64,000 bases of DNA from Hemerocallis citrina. Taxonomy: Eukaryota > Streptophyta > Magnoliopsida > Asparagales > Asphodelaceae. This document shows, one piece after another, positions 1 to 11,454 of the stretch. Each line of letters opens with the position of its first letter. The first letter of the stretch is position 1. Position numbers and translations under genes: made by a program. The notes beneath the pieces were generated by a model, which was not told the origin of the DNA, searched no databases, and saw only the letters and a program-made list of their open reading frames with translations. Location of the stretch: positions 307,776,224 to 307,840,223 of the forward strand of contig CM030361.1 in assembly GCA_017893485.1 (NCBI GenBank). Direction: 5' to 3'.

Positions 1-747
1 TTCCTGTAGGTCTCCATTCAGAAAGGCTGTCTTTACATCCATTTGATGAATTATCAAGTCATGAATGGATGCTAAAGCAAGAAGAGTTCTAATAGAGGCA
101 ATCCTAGATACAGGAGAGTATGTGTCAAAATAATCTAATCCCTTTTTCTGGGTGAAACCTTTGACTACTAATCTAGCTTTATATTTCTCTATTGAACCGT
201 CAGCTCTAAGTTTCCTTTTGAAGATCCACTTGCAACCTATGGGTTTACTACCTAAAGGCAGGTCTGCTAAATACCAAGTACTGTTCTCCATAATGGAGTT
301 GTACTCATTGTTGATGGCTTCTTTCCAGAAAGGAGCATCAAGAGAGGAAGTTGCTTCTTCGTAAGTTGAGGGATCACCCTCTATCAAATAAGCGAAGAAA
401 CCTTCCCCTAAATTTATTTCAATCCTACACCTTTTACTTCTTCTAGGTTCTGTGTCTTGATCAGGTTGAGAACTAGAAGGTTGTGTATGGGAACTGGTAG
501 AAGGAGCAAGGGAATAACTGGAGGGATTGGAAGAAATTCTATCTTTAAATGGGAATATATTGTCAAAGTAAACTGCATCTTTAGCTTCTATGATGGTATT
601 ATTAGAGATTTCATTTACTTTAGAATGAGTCACTAGAAATCTATTGGCATTGCTATCTAAGGCATATCCTATGAATACAGCATCTACAGTCTTAGGTCCA
701 ATCTTTCTCTTTTTAGGTTCAGGGATTCCTACTTTTGCTAGACATCC
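1..747 (-). CDS. copia-1 integrase C-terminus and N-terminal reverse transcriptase (partial)
   Basis: The frame continues from the upstream stop with GCLAKVGIPEPKKRKIGPK, the conserved end of the copia integrase, passes a Ser/Pro-rich linker, and enters RVT_2 with WKEAINNEY, GCKWIFKRK, GSIEKYKARLV and YSPV. It leaves the window at KTAFLNGDLQE, so the RT catalytic motif is not seen. No stop interrupts this part. It would be translated only as the downstream portion of the polyprotein, which the upstream TAA prevents. Confidence 0.88.
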
Positions 748-2040
748 TTAGACCTTAAGATAATGGACTCTAGGAGTTCTACCATTCCATAATTCATAGG
801 GAGTTTTATCCTTAGACTTACTAGGGATCCTGTTTAGGATGTAACAGGCTGTCAATAAGGCTTCTCCCCACAAATTATCAAAAGCACCTGAGCTGAGAAG
901 CATGACATTCACCATGTATAACAGAGTTCGATTCTTCCTTTCAGCAACTCCGTTGGACTGTGGTGAGTAAAGAGCAATCACCTCATGAATTATTCCGTGT
1001 TCTTCACAGAAGTTAGTCATTTCGTTTGAGGTATACTCTCCGCCACGATCAGATCTAAGGATCTTAATCTTTTTCTCTAATTGGTTCTCAGCTTCAGATT
1101 TGAAAACCTTAAATCTATCTAGAACTTCATCTTTGGTTTTGAGAAGGTGGGTATAGCAATACTTAGAACAATCATCTATAAAAGTGACAAAGTATTTCCT
1201 ACCGCCTCGGGTCAAAATCCTATTTGAGTCACAAATATCACTATGAACTAGTTCTAGAGAATCAGAATTCCTCTCTATAGATTTGAAAGGTAGTCTAGAA
1301 TGTTTGGCTTGAACACAAATCTCACATTTGTGTTTATTATCTACAGGAGACTTGGAAATAAGAGCTAAGTTCATCATCCTTCTAAGAGAACCCAAATTCA
1401 CATGACCCAGTCTACCAAGCCAAACATTGGAAGATTCTACATTTGAAACAACAGGAGAAGGATCTGACATTTTATTTATAGTACTGAGAATGAAAAGACC
1501 ATCCTTTACATATCCTTTTCCAACAAAAGATTCATTCTTAGAAAATACAACTTTATTTGCTTCCATTACAATTTTGAAACCTGACGCTACAAGAAGGGAA
1601 CCACTAACTAGGTTTCTCTTAACTGACGGCACATGAAGTACATCATGAAGAGGCAGATTTTTCCCTGATGTCATCTTCAGATCTATTCTTCCTCTTCCTA
1701 CAATCTGTGCCGTTGATCCATCTCCTAGGGTTATGTCTCCTCCACATGATTCTTGATAGTTTGAAAAACAGGAGCGATCAAATGAAACATGAACATTAGC
1801 TCCAGAATCCAACCACCAGTCATCAGAATGGTAAGAAATATTAACAGAAGGTTGGTAAGTCACAGACCTGAAGGAACTAGAAGATCCATTCAGAATCATG
1901 TTGGCTTCTGGTTTGGTAGAGCCTTTCCCCTTATAAGGAGTCTTGATTGGTTCCTTCTTCCTATGAAAGCAATTGAAGGATAGATGGTTTGTTCTTCCAC
2001 ACACCAAACAAAACTTCTGTTGATCCTGAGTCTAACCGAA
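748..2040 (-). pseudogene. copia-1 gag end, protease and integrase
   Basis: The frame carries a CCHC zinc knuckle (CLVCGRTNHLSFNC) at about 1975-2020, then the protease active site WWLDSGA, a GAG-pre-integrase region and an integrase core. The integrase Asp-Asp-Glu residues are visible in HSDIC, RSDRGGEY and GVAERKNR. In the integrase zinc finger the usual first His (normally W-H-x-R-L-G-H) reads VWLGRLGH, so it is lost. The frame ends at a TAA just after VHYLKV, where copia proteins normally have Trp (LKVWGC). The same frame continues as GCLAKVG, so the break is a nonsense change rather than a true end. Another in-frame TAG lies just N-terminal of the knuckle, near 2030. Confidence 0.9.
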
Positions 2041-2257
2041 GTTTCTAGTCCTATGGTTTTGCTGGTGTTGGCAGTTTTGGTGGTTTTGGTGATGAGGCTG
2101 AAAGTTCTTTTTTTGCTGGTGTTGGTTGCAAGGATTTTAAAACTACAGATATTCTATAATGTGGGAATTTATAGTGATCTATTAATACTTCAATTTGTTA
2201 ATACCAAGATATGTGATCTATAATAAATACAAACAGTGCTTTATAAAATGGAAACCA

Positions 2258-2318
<61 letters not shown>
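2258..2318. repeat. (GT)n(TA)n microsatellite
   Basis: A short GT run passes directly into about 50 bases of perfect TA repeat, between the decayed copia-1 gag and an AT-rich minisatellite. Confidence 0.97.
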
Positions 2319-2320
<2 letters not shown>

Positions 2321-2459
2321 TAAATTAACAACATATGCTTTATCTGATTTGATCAGTATATGCTTTATTTGATATAATCAATTTTGTTAATAACAACACT
2401 TAATTTAATCAGTATATGTATGTGTTAGATTAAGCACTATGTGCTAAATTATGTATGTT

Positions 2460-2842
2460 GTTAATCAGATTAGCAAGATGCGTTAAATTAACAGTATGTG
2501 CCAAATTAACAGATTAACAATAAGCAATTCTGTTTATATGTGCTAATTAATGAGTAAGCAGTTCAGTGATTAACAATATGTGTTAAATTGACAATACGTG
2601 CTAAATTAATTAGATTAGCAATATGTATGTGCTTAATTAACAGATTAACAATAAGCAATTCTGTTTATATGTGCTAATTAATCAGATTAAGAATATGTAT
2701 GTGCTTAATTAACAATATATGCTAAATTAATCAGATTAACAATATATGCTAAATTAATCAGATTAACAATATATGCTAAATTAATCAGATTAACAATATG
2801 TGCTAAATTAATCAGATTAGCAATATGATTCAACTCTTAGAT
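2460..2842. repeat. AT-rich minisatellite, 27-bp unit at its right end
   Basis: Degenerate copies of a motif reading ATTAACAATATGTGCTAAA and TTAATCAG recur throughout. At 2713-2825 they become a clean 27-bp tandem repeat of about four copies. The stretch lies where the N-terminal gag and leader of copia-1 would be expected. No coding sequence is seen. Confidence 0.85.
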
Positions 2843-3607
2843 TGTTAGTAAAAATTGTCGCTAATCTTCTATATCTGTCGGAACAAAAGAAATTAAGACG
2901 AAGTTACCGGCCTATGGGGAAGTCGCGCGGAACGCACTGCCCTAAGAGTTGATCCGCGGTCTTATGTGCAGTCTCTTCGCAGATGCTCCTAGTGGTAAAA
3001 CCCCCGGTATCACCGGCATCTCGTTGTCGCACACAACGTCGAGAGATCGACCCGAACTTGTCCTTGCCCAGAACGGAAACGAAAACAGAGAGGGGAAGCA
3101 GCGGCCAGAGAAGAAGCGAACCAGAGAGGAAGTTTTTTTTTTTTTTTTTTTTTGTGGAAGAAAGATTTTTCAGTAGTTGTAAAAGGAAGGGAAGGTCGGG
3201 TTATATAGAGAGAAGAACGTGTGAACGTTGAGCGGAGCGTGAGGAGAGAAGGTAGCCAGATTTTCGGATCTGGAGAACTAATCCAATGTTTAGAAGGAAA
3301 TAGTCAAAAGGTAAAAAACAAATAGCAAAAGAAGTTTTGGATCTCAACCCGAACTCGAAGAGCAATTCGGATCGGCATTCCTGTCCGCAGATGCGGGCGC
3401 GCACACCCGTGCCCACTATGCGCGTCGAACCGAACCGAACCGGGCCGGGCGGCGCGCGTGTGGCCCACGGTTTCTCTCCACACCACACAACTCTACAATG
3501 GAGTAAAGGATGGATTGTATTATAGCCACTCATATGGCAAACATTCCCACCGATGTGGGACTAAAAGGAAGGAAGGGAATCTTGGTTTTGATAAGAAACA
3601 GCCAACA
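2843..3607 (-). mobile_element. copia-type LTR remnant
   Basis: On the minus strand a block starts TGTTGGCTGTTTCTTATC at 3607, followed by the TCCCACATCGG motif common near the start of plant copia LTRs. A TATATAA box lies at about 3201-3207 (minus), with a GC-rich downstream part. The lower boundary is uncertain; TGTTAG at 2843 is a candidate end. No matching 5-bp target duplication or primer-binding site was found beside it, so it may be a truncated 5' LTR of copia-1 or a solo LTR. Small reading frames inside it are not protein-like. Confidence 0.6.
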
Positions 3608-4073
3608 ATAATCTATACAATATATTATTCTAAATATTTTTTCTTATTTATTTATTATTAAAGCAATAAAAGGAGAGCTAATTTAGGAGCCCCCTCTCTC
3701 CCAAATCTTCCATCAATCCTAAAAAAACATGCAATATTGTATAGATGTTATTATATATATAATTTTCCAAATATGTTGTTTTTCTCATTTAAAAAAAAAT
3801 ATGTTCAATATATTGCGCAGAGCTATACTAGTATATATTATACTAATAGGTGATAGTCTGCCTTCTCTTCCTACATTTTGAAATAGAGAAAGAGTAAAAG
3901 TATGAGTGTAGATGTTATTCGTAGTAGTAAGACAAACCTAGCATTATGTTCTAAAAGTGGACTAAGCCCAATTTAAATAGCTTAAAACATCACACATTAA
4001 GATAAAACAATGTATCTATCTAAATTTACTAATTACAACATAGATAATGCGATATTTATCTCATATGCTCTCT
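3608..4073. other. AT-rich intergenic stretch
   Basis: No gene, clear repeat or element boundary is seen. Confidence 0.5.
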
Positions 4074-4076
4074 TTA

Positions 4077-4570
4077 GGGCATCCACGGTCGTAATTACCA
4101 AAAAAATGACAAAATGCATATTTACATATAGCATATATAGTGTTTGCTGAAGTCGTCGAGTGCTATATTATAGCAATTTATAATAGAAAAATATAAGACG
4201 GACTTTGGAGATCCATCGGAGGGCGAAACATATATGAAATCGATTATTTAATAAAAAATTCGTCAGATGGATCTTGAAGTTCCGTTGGAAGAAGAAAAAA
4301 AAAACCAAAAAAACGTCAGACGGAATTTTAAATAATTTTTGCGGATTTTTAACAATTAAAAACAATTTGTTAAAAAAATTTAAAAAATGTGGGACGGACT
4401 TTCAAATTCCGTCCGACGAATTAAAAAATTATTTTTTTCGTGGGACTCTCATATATAACAATCTACTGTTGCGAAATCGTCAACAAATGCATAAATAGTA
4501 AACGACTGCAGCGCTTCGTTTGCTAAAATATGCATAAAATGAATAAATAACCAAACGACCATGGATGCTC
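4077..4570. mobile_element. PIF/Harbinger-like MITE
   Basis: Ends are imperfect inverted repeats (GGGCATCCACGGTCGT on the left; complement of ACGACCATGGATGCTC on the right). The element is flanked by the 3-bp duplication TTA at 4074-4076 and 4571-4573, as expected for Harbinger/Tourist elements. It is 494 bp and non-coding. It has the same terminal motif type as the element at 39844-40437. Confidence 0.85.
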
Positions 4571-4573
4571 TTA

Positions 4574-5050
4574 GAAATATCTTTACTTATATCAAAGAGA
4601 TTACATATTGAGGATTGTCATATAAATTATGATGCATATAGGACTAAAGAGGATAGATTGTGTAGTCTGAAAACCCTAGAAGTATTGATGTAAAATAAAG
4701 GGGTTTAGAACTTTTATTTATTGATCTCTCTAGATGTATTTGTCATATGTGTGGTGATCACTTGAATATATCCATTAGAACGTCTAAATACATTTAAACA
4801 TAATTTTATCATACAATTCACCCCAGGTTAATTATGTTTGATGCAAGTTAAATATATGTTTGGACTTCAATAATTAGATTGATGGTGATATTTTGCAATA
4901 AATATTTTTATTATCTATGCTTTGATTGAGTAAATGTTAATTTTTTATAATTGAAAGATTAAAATTTGTGGATAAAGATGATAACTTTCATGCTTGGATG
5001 ATAATTATGTTTCGAAATAGTGGGTAAAGTAGGTATTTTTATCAGTTTAT
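4574..5050. other. AT-rich intergenic stretch
   Basis: No gene or element recognised. Confidence 0.5.
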
Positions 5051-5071
5051 AATCATGATTCTATGGAATCT

Positions 5072-5305
5072 TTATGTATGTTTGGAGGTTTGGAGGTAGA
5101 AGATGGCACATGTGTGCACATGGAAGTGAAGGTAGGTGTCGATGAAGGGGATGTCGCCGTGGTCGAGGACGGCGGGTATGTGAGAGAGGAGGGCGGACTG
5201 GAGGGCGACGTCAGAGAAGGTATGAATATGGGTGGGAAAGGGAAGGGAGGGGAGAGTTAAGATGAGATGAGTCATGACCGAAGTGTTGCCGGTCAGGATG
5301 TACAC
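5072..5305 (-). pseudogene. possible gene (exon) fragment, unidentified
   Basis: A 77-codon open frame on the minus strand lies in a locally G/C-rich patch within very AT-rich DNA. The translation (for example TGNTSVMTHLILTLPSLPFP and PAVLDHGDIPFIDTYLHFHV) looks like ordinary globular protein rather than low-complexity sequence, with no retroelement motif. Upstream and downstream sequence is not coding. I do not recognise the family. It could be a captured exon or the remnant of a cellular gene, or a chance frame. Confidence 0.35.
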
Positions 5306-5543
5306 AAGAAATGGGTTTTACGCGTATTTTTTATGTTAAATTTCACTAATTATAACCTTGAAGAGGTATTTTTTTCCAATTCTCTTATAATTTTTGAAGT
5401 TCCATATAATTTTATGAGTCTCACAATATTATTTAAATCAATAAAAGGTGAAGTAATTATATTAGTTGTTGGGACCTTATCGGATGCCAAAATTTAGTCA
5501 AAGATATCGCTCTAACATTATATAGTTGTAGAGTTATTAACAA

Positions 5544-5654
5544 CTAGTAATATACACGTCCGATGCACGTATTAATTTTTTAAAAACAAATTAAAGTCAG
5601 AACTCTGATTTACACGTGCGATGCATGTCTTAATAAATATGATTATATATTTTT
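5544..5654 (-). mobile_element. Helitron-like 3' end fragment (family B)
   Basis: CTAG at 5544-5547 followed by a near-palindromic ACGTCCGATGCACGT hairpin matches, on the minus strand, the 3' ends of the family B elements at 37128, 38416 and 38936. It runs up to the left LTR of copia-2. Family B sequence (36345-36515) reappears beyond the other copia-2 LTR, so copia-2 may have inserted into such an element. Confidence 0.5.
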
Positions 5655-6655
5655 TGTGAATCACCCTTGGGGGGGGGTGAATAGGGTGATCTTGCGGAAT
5701 TAAAAAATTAAAGAAATAAAGTAAAGTAGAGTAAAGTAAATGCAAGAGAGATAAGAAACGCAAACTCAGATGATGCAGCGATATAACGTGGTTCGACCCC
5801 CAGGTCTACGTCCACACCACATACTTGTAGCAATTTTCCGTCACAAGCGTTCCACTATACTCAAAACCATTAGTACAGTAATTCTCGAATTTAGGCTGAG
5901 AGACCTATTACACCCACAGGACTTCTAATCCAAGTCCCATCAATCTCACCGAAGTGGAAAAGAAAAGAAAAGAAAACTCAAGATCGTTTTGAGATCTTGA
6001 CTGAAGAATACAACCAAATTCACGCTCGCACTCGGATTGATTATCGAAGGATTATTTCAAAATATTTTTCTCAGAAGTACTAGGTAGAGAAGACACAGTG
6101 GATTCGTTCTCTTAAGTAGAAGATGAAGTGTATCGATCAAATATAGGAACGATACATTCTAAAACAGTATACAGCTCAAGTTACGGTCGACCGTCAAAAA
6201 AGTGCGGTCGACCGTTCAGCTCTCTGGCGTAGCTAGAGAGATGAAAGGTCGACCACTGTCTTAAGCAACTAAAGTTGTGGTCGACTGTGATGTGGTCGAC
6301 CGACATTATGTACGGTCGACCGGTCTTGGCTGTATAATACGAATCCACTTTGTTTTCTTACCATAAATTAATCCATCTTTAATCAATCATATACAATAAT
6401 AATCTCACGAAAATATTACTAAAAATCCAGTCTTGATAGATTGCTTGGAGACCAATTAATTGAGAACTCCTTTTGAATAACTTCATCTTTTGCTTGTGTA
6501 TGCAATCTTCCTTTATTACTTTTCTTGTTTGTATGTTTGTGAATCTCTTTTGAATCTTTTCTTGATGTTAATTGATCCTGAAAATCTGACACACTAAATT
6601 CAAACTTATTAGTACAAGTTAGCACATTTTGTGCACACTAAACTAAGAGTCAACA
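5655..6655 (-). repeat. copia-2 3' LTR
   Basis: Starts TGTGAATCACCC and ends GTCAACA on the plus strand, i.e. TGTTGAC...TTCACA on the coding strand. It contains six GTCGAC-centred motifs between about 6184 and 6330. It aligns over nearly its whole length with 35170-36189. Confidence 0.92.
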
Positions 6656-6670
6656 ATCTCCCCCTTTTGG
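6656..6670 (-). other. copia-2 polypurine tract
   Basis: On the coding (minus) strand AAAAGGGGGAGA directly precedes the 3' LTR start. This is the expected place and composition for the plus-strand primer of reverse transcription. Confidence 0.85.
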
Positions 6671-7500
6671 TGTGAACAAAACATGTGCGAATGTTTGAAA
6701 ATAAATACTCCACCTGAATTTAGTACATCCTGTAAAATAAATTTTCATACAGTAAAAAACTTTTAAGAGAGCAAATACTCCCCTTTAATATAATATCACC
6801 TGTAATACAGAACTTAATGAACAATTATAAGAGAGAAATGAAAATATTAATTCATGAAATGATTTGAGAATCGTTTGAAAATATTCTAAAAACATTCTCC
6901 CCCTTTTTGGAACAGACCAAGAGGGGATAGATAGGGAAAACAGAAGTAAAATAATACTTAGAAAGTTCGTAAAACCAATCATCAATTGAAATAATGAAGA
7001 GACACATTCGAGGATATTACAAGAAACACCAAGTTAGAAAAATATGGAAGAGAATCTTCTTACATGATACTGTTGATAACGAGACTCTTTGATATACAGT
7101 GAGAGCTCTACATAGTACCATAGATTTTATATTCTCCTCAATACACATGAAAGCAACAAAGAAATCAAGAAATTAAGAGAGGAATCATTGATTTTGTAAA
7201 TTTTTCAAAAACAACATCCCAGAGAGAGCCGGTCGACCTCACAGTCGACCGCAAAAAAATGATTTTGCAAAAACTATTCAGAGAGCATACCGATCGACCG
7301 CCACTTGTGTTTTTTTTATAAAAAAACTTGCCAAAGAGCAAACCGGTCGACCGCACAGTTGACCGCAAAACCAACAAAGGCCACAGAGGACGAGCCGGTC
7401 GACTGTACGGTCGATCGCAATAGACTGAGTTGTAAGAAACGGTAAATAGTCAAAAACTCGAGACTGATCCGGTCGACCGACTCACACAAAACATCTTCTA
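6671..7500 (-). other. copia-2 3' untranslated region
   Basis: Non-coding stretch between the RNase H end and the polypurine tract. At 7210-7480 it carries further GGTCGACC/GTCGAC motifs like those in the LTR, roughly one pair every 60-70 bases. No protein-like frame is seen. Confidence 0.6.
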
Positions 7501-7510
7501 GAGTGAAAAA

Positions 7511-8087
7511 TCAATAACATTTAATGCCCCTCTCAAGAAGTAAAAATGCTTTTCGTCTAAAGGTTTTGTAAAATATCTGCAAGTTGTGAATCAGTAGAAA
7601 TATATTCAAGTAAAATATCTCCTTTTGAAAGTGATCTTTAATAAAATGATACCTTATATCAATGTATTTTATGCGACTGTGTTGGTCAGAATTTTTAGCC
7701 GTGTTTATGGTGCTAATGTTGTCACAGTTTATAGGAATGTGGTCAAGGAATACCTTATAATCCTCGAGAGTTGTTTCATCCATAATACCTGCGCGCAACA
7801 GGATCCTGTTGCAATGTATTCAGCTTTGGCAGTCGAAAGAGTAACTGAATTTTGCTTCTTGAATGCCCACGAAACGAGGCAGTCACCCAAGAAGTGACAT
7901 GTACCACTAGTGCTCTTTCTATCTGTCAAGCTCCCAGCATAATCTGCATCGAGTATCCTACAAGAGAGAAATTTCTATTTTTCGGGTACCAAAGACCAAT
8001 ATTTGATGTGCCTTTAAGATATTGAATGATATGCTTAACGGCAACTAAATGTGATTCTTTGGGACACGACTGAAAGCGTGCACATAA
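7511..8087 (-). pseudogene. copia-2 RT C-terminus and RNase H
   Basis: Starting at the gypsy insertion point the minus strand reads LCARFQSCPKESHLV, VKHIIQYLKGT, then DRKSTSGTCHFLGDCLVSW and AKAEYIATGSCCAQVLWMKQ, which is the typical end of copia RT/RNase H. A frameshift near 7770 moves the frame to DHIPINCDNISTINTAKNSD and QHSRIKYIDIRYHFIKDH. A further shift follows before the end at about 7510. The upstream RT body is not present anywhere in the window. Confidence 0.92.
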
Positions 8088-11000
8088 TGTAATACCCTAA
8101 ACATTCATTTCAATAAAAATATTAATTGTTTTCATGTGTTGTGCACGTGCAAATTTTATGTGTATGTTATTTATTTATTTGAAATTTCATTTTGTATGAA
8201 CAATAATTTTCCTTTATTTTTTTTCTTCTTCTAAAAGCCTAATTTCAAAGCCTAAAACACTAATTAATTGTTTTAGCCTACTTTAATTAATTATTAATTT
8301 GGTTGTCTTGGCCCACGAGCCTAAGCCCACTATTTATGAAGCCCACCAATTTAATTAATCAATTAAATGGCCACACTTGTCATGTAGAGACAAAATGTGA
8401 ACAATTTGATTAATTAAAATTGTACAAACTTCTACATAGGAGACTAGGTGGCACGTGCATGCATGTAGTGTGCAATGCACACTAATTTGGGCCGGTTTGT
8501 GCTTGGAGTGATGGGAGTGTGGGTGAGTGTGCATGGGTGGTTACTTAGTGTGTGGGTAGTTGCTATAACATCTACTCCTATCCTAGCCCTCCATTCTATA
8601 ACTATCCAATCAATCCTAGCCCTCCAATCTACTTCAAAACTAGTATAAATACCCCCTTTTCCTACTTGTACTCTACACTTAAACAAAATATTAAAGGAGA
8701 TACATATACATATTAGTGTATAAGTTGTGTGTTGTGTTCCCCATTGGAGGCCGGCCATCCATCACTTGGAGCTCTCGGTTTTGGCAAGGAGCAAGGAGAA
8801 GAGTTCGTGCATTGCAATCTAGGAGGAGAAGGCACTCGCTCGCAATCTAGGAGGCTCTAGGGGATTTTTCTTAATTGGGTTTTCTTCAAAAGGTGGGTGT
8901 TTCTCATGACTTCTAGAGTAGAACTCATGCTAGGGAATGATAATTGAATTATTATTATTAACTACTAGTTGAAATGAAATACATGCTTGTCTAATTAGAA
9001 GAAAATTTTAATTAGCAAATGTGTGTTGATTGATTACTAGATTTATTAACTATGAGTAAAAGTGTATGTTTCTCATTGTTATAAACATAAGAATGCATGT
9101 TAGTTATGGTTGAATTGCAATTATGAGAAATTCACTGGTAAGAAATTGAGCCATGCTTATGGATTGAAAATGCTAATTTAGAATAGTGTGTTAATTGAAT
9201 TGATTGAATGATTGTTAATAGATGTAATGAAATTTCCCATGCTACATACATCATGTGGAAACTTGAATAAATGAAAAAGAATGTTCCTTTGCATACAAAT
9301 GTATCGCGACTAGATTAATTGGGGAAAGTGGAAGTTACTCACTTATAAAGTCGACTTTCGTGATCTCAAAATATCTTAGTTATCAATGTGTAAGCAAACA
9401 TCATTGTGGTGAATTATGTGTGAGAAATCACCCTTGGTTATGAACAAATATGTAATAGTCTTCAACGTCGAAATAGTATTCATAAAATGCAAACTATGGC
9501 TAAATACATGTTTTAAAAGAGGGGGAAATATCTTTAAATATACTCGTTATTGTTAAATTAAATGTATTTTTTTGTCTCTAGAAATTTTGATTCAAAAGAG
9601 AAGAAAAAGAAATGAAAACATGTTTTGAAATTGAAAACTAATAGCACAGTCGACCGACTATTGTAACAGTCGACTGCCCTGATCGTTTTGAGTTTAAAAA
9701 TCATTGCAGAACAGCCGACTGATCACATTTCACAGTCGACTGCCCTGACCTTCATATTTTCGAAAATTTGCATTGTGCGGAACAACCGACTGATCATATT
9801 TGACAGTCGACTTCCCCGAAGTTTCAAGTAAATTTGTATTTTCTTTGTGAGATAATTTCTATGACCTGTGTCCTAGTATAAATGAAAATTTGAGACTATT
9901 TTTACAAAGAGGAACATATTCTTAACTTTCTTTTTATAAAGGAAATCGAATGGATTGTTTAAGAAGTTTAAAATTGAGATTTTTTTTGGTAAAGAGAAAT
10001 TTGAAAGGTGTGAATTGTGAAACCAATTGAAAATGTGAACTGTGGAATTGGAATGGATTGAAATAGAATTATATGAGCTTATAAACTAGTGATTGTGACA
10101 TGTTTGAAGAATTGCAGTTTTTAAGTATCTATGCATTGAATTATTGATTGGGATGAATTATGAAAGAGGTGAATACATGAATATTATGCTATTGAAAAAT
10201 GAATTATGATTAATCATGAAAAGATCTTATGAGCATGACATTGTAATTATGATTTGAAATTGAGAATTAGGGTATAGCCAAGCCTTATACCGGCAATGAA
10301 AGAATCGTGAAATGATATTTTGAAATAAAAAGACCAAGGTTTGGGTCATGTGAATTGAATGAATAAGACCGGCATAGTGGAAGTACTGCATTCTAAGAGA
10401 TTGATTTTATTCATGATTCAATTAAACTAAGGATTAGATTCATAGTGAAAATGTAATGAAAGTAAGAGAAAAACATTGAGTATGATGGCCATTGGATTGG
10501 CGGCGTGAGAGTATTCACAGGATGTCCCATGATGAGTCATGATAGGGCGTGGATACTGCTCTAGAGTACCATCCCGGTGGCGACGCTCGTGGGGTGTTTG
10601 ACGACTGCGGGTGATGTCATGTCTATGGTAGGAGCTGAATTACCACAGGATGCCTGCATGATGAGTCAGGTGTCAGTGCATTGGGATTCCCTCCAGGGCG
10701 CCAAGACATGAGTTCGTAGGTCGGAAAATGTCTAGGATACTTACCGTAGTTACAGTAGTAGATTAAGTCATGACGAGGGATTGAACCCTACAAGATGAAG
10801 AACGATTAAGGGCTTACCCTCGGACCTATGTAGTATGGGCTGCATAGACTCTGAACAAGTGCGCATTAGTGTCATATAATACAAATAATTGCATTAAGGA
10901 CTAAGTGTACATTCACAACACGACATTAATAGGATAGTCCCTTTAGTTCTGTTTGTGACAAGTTTGTGGTTTGTTAAGAAATGAGAATTGTTATACTGTT

Positions 11001-11297
11001 ATCGACATAGAGAGGATGGCCGTGTATAATATTTCGTCAGTTAAATAAACTGACGTGCTCACAGTTTTATATGCAGGGCAAAGATGCTTGACAATTGAAG
11101 TATACATGCTGCACAGGATTGATTTAAATGTTGTTTCATGTAAATTGATTGTAACATTACTTCTGCTGTGATAACGTACAAGTGTAATGTAACTCTGATA
11201 AAAAAAAGTTTTTTTTTCCTTGTAAAATTGTACGAAAGAAGTGTAAAGATCCTGTGGAACTCGAATTCAATTTTATTTTGGAATTCGGGGTATTACA
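8088..11297 (+). repeat. gypsy 5' LTR
   Basis: 3,210 bp, starting TGTAATACCC and ending GGGGTATTACA, so its tips are inverted repeats. A TATAAATA box lies at 8644-8651. Differences from LTR2 are few by eye. GTCGAC motifs occur at 9349-9360 and in three pairs at 9643-9830. The minus-strand frame at 8444-8758 recurs in LTR2 only because the LTRs are copies and is not regarded as a gene. Confidence 0.95.
8644..8651 (+). promoter_or_regulatory. TATA box of gypsy 5' LTR
   Basis: TATAAATA, about 560 bp into the LTR and followed by a C-rich start region. The same box lies at 17019-17026 in LTR2 and, in the unrelated LTR at the right edge, at 62258-62265. This places the likely transcript start just downstream. 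Confidence 0.7.
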
Positions 11298-11300
11298 GAG

Positions 11301-11312
11301 TGGTATCAGAGC
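11301..11312 (+). other. gypsy primer-binding site (tRNA-iMet)
   Basis: TGGTATCAGAGC lies 3 bp after the LTR end and is complementary to the 3' end of initiator methionine tRNA, the usual primer for plant LTR retrotransposons. The second copy after LTR2 (19680-19691) reads TGGTATCAAAGC, with one change. Confidence 0.93.
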
Positions 11313-11454
11313 ACGCTTCTAAGTAGTATAAATTTATAAGGAACGACACCCTAGAAGTGGACATTAGAGCGTGTGTTGATTCTAGAGATTTAAATGTAAG
11401 TCACTTACATTTGTGTTGCTCTATGACTTATGCTTCTTCCTCTCTATCTTTAAG

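Larger units (their letters stand above)
1..2130 (-). mobile_element. Ty1/copia retrotransposon fragment (copia-1)
   Basis: On the minus strand the domain order is gag zinc knuckle, aspartic protease, integrase, then the start of reverse transcriptase, which is the Ty1/copia order. The fragment runs out of the window at its 3' side in the RT, where MDVKTAFLNGDLQE is read at positions 1-42. The gag part is only the C-terminal end: a Gln/His-rich stretch (about 2040-2130) leads to the knuckle, and the frame closes just upstream. The N-terminal gag and primer site are absent and replaced by AT-rich repeats. A separate LTR-like block at about 2843-3607 in the same orientation may be its 5' LTR. 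Broken by in-frame stops, so a fossil. Confidence 0.93.

Noticed and set aside
3201..3533. 110-codon minus-strand frame
   Set aside because: It overlaps the TATA box and leader of a copia-type LTR and has no protein-like features.
8444..8758. 104-codon minus-strand frame in the gypsy 5' LTR, repeated at 16819-17133
   Set aside because: It recurs only because the two LTRs are copies; the translation matches no known domain and overlaps the LTR promoter.
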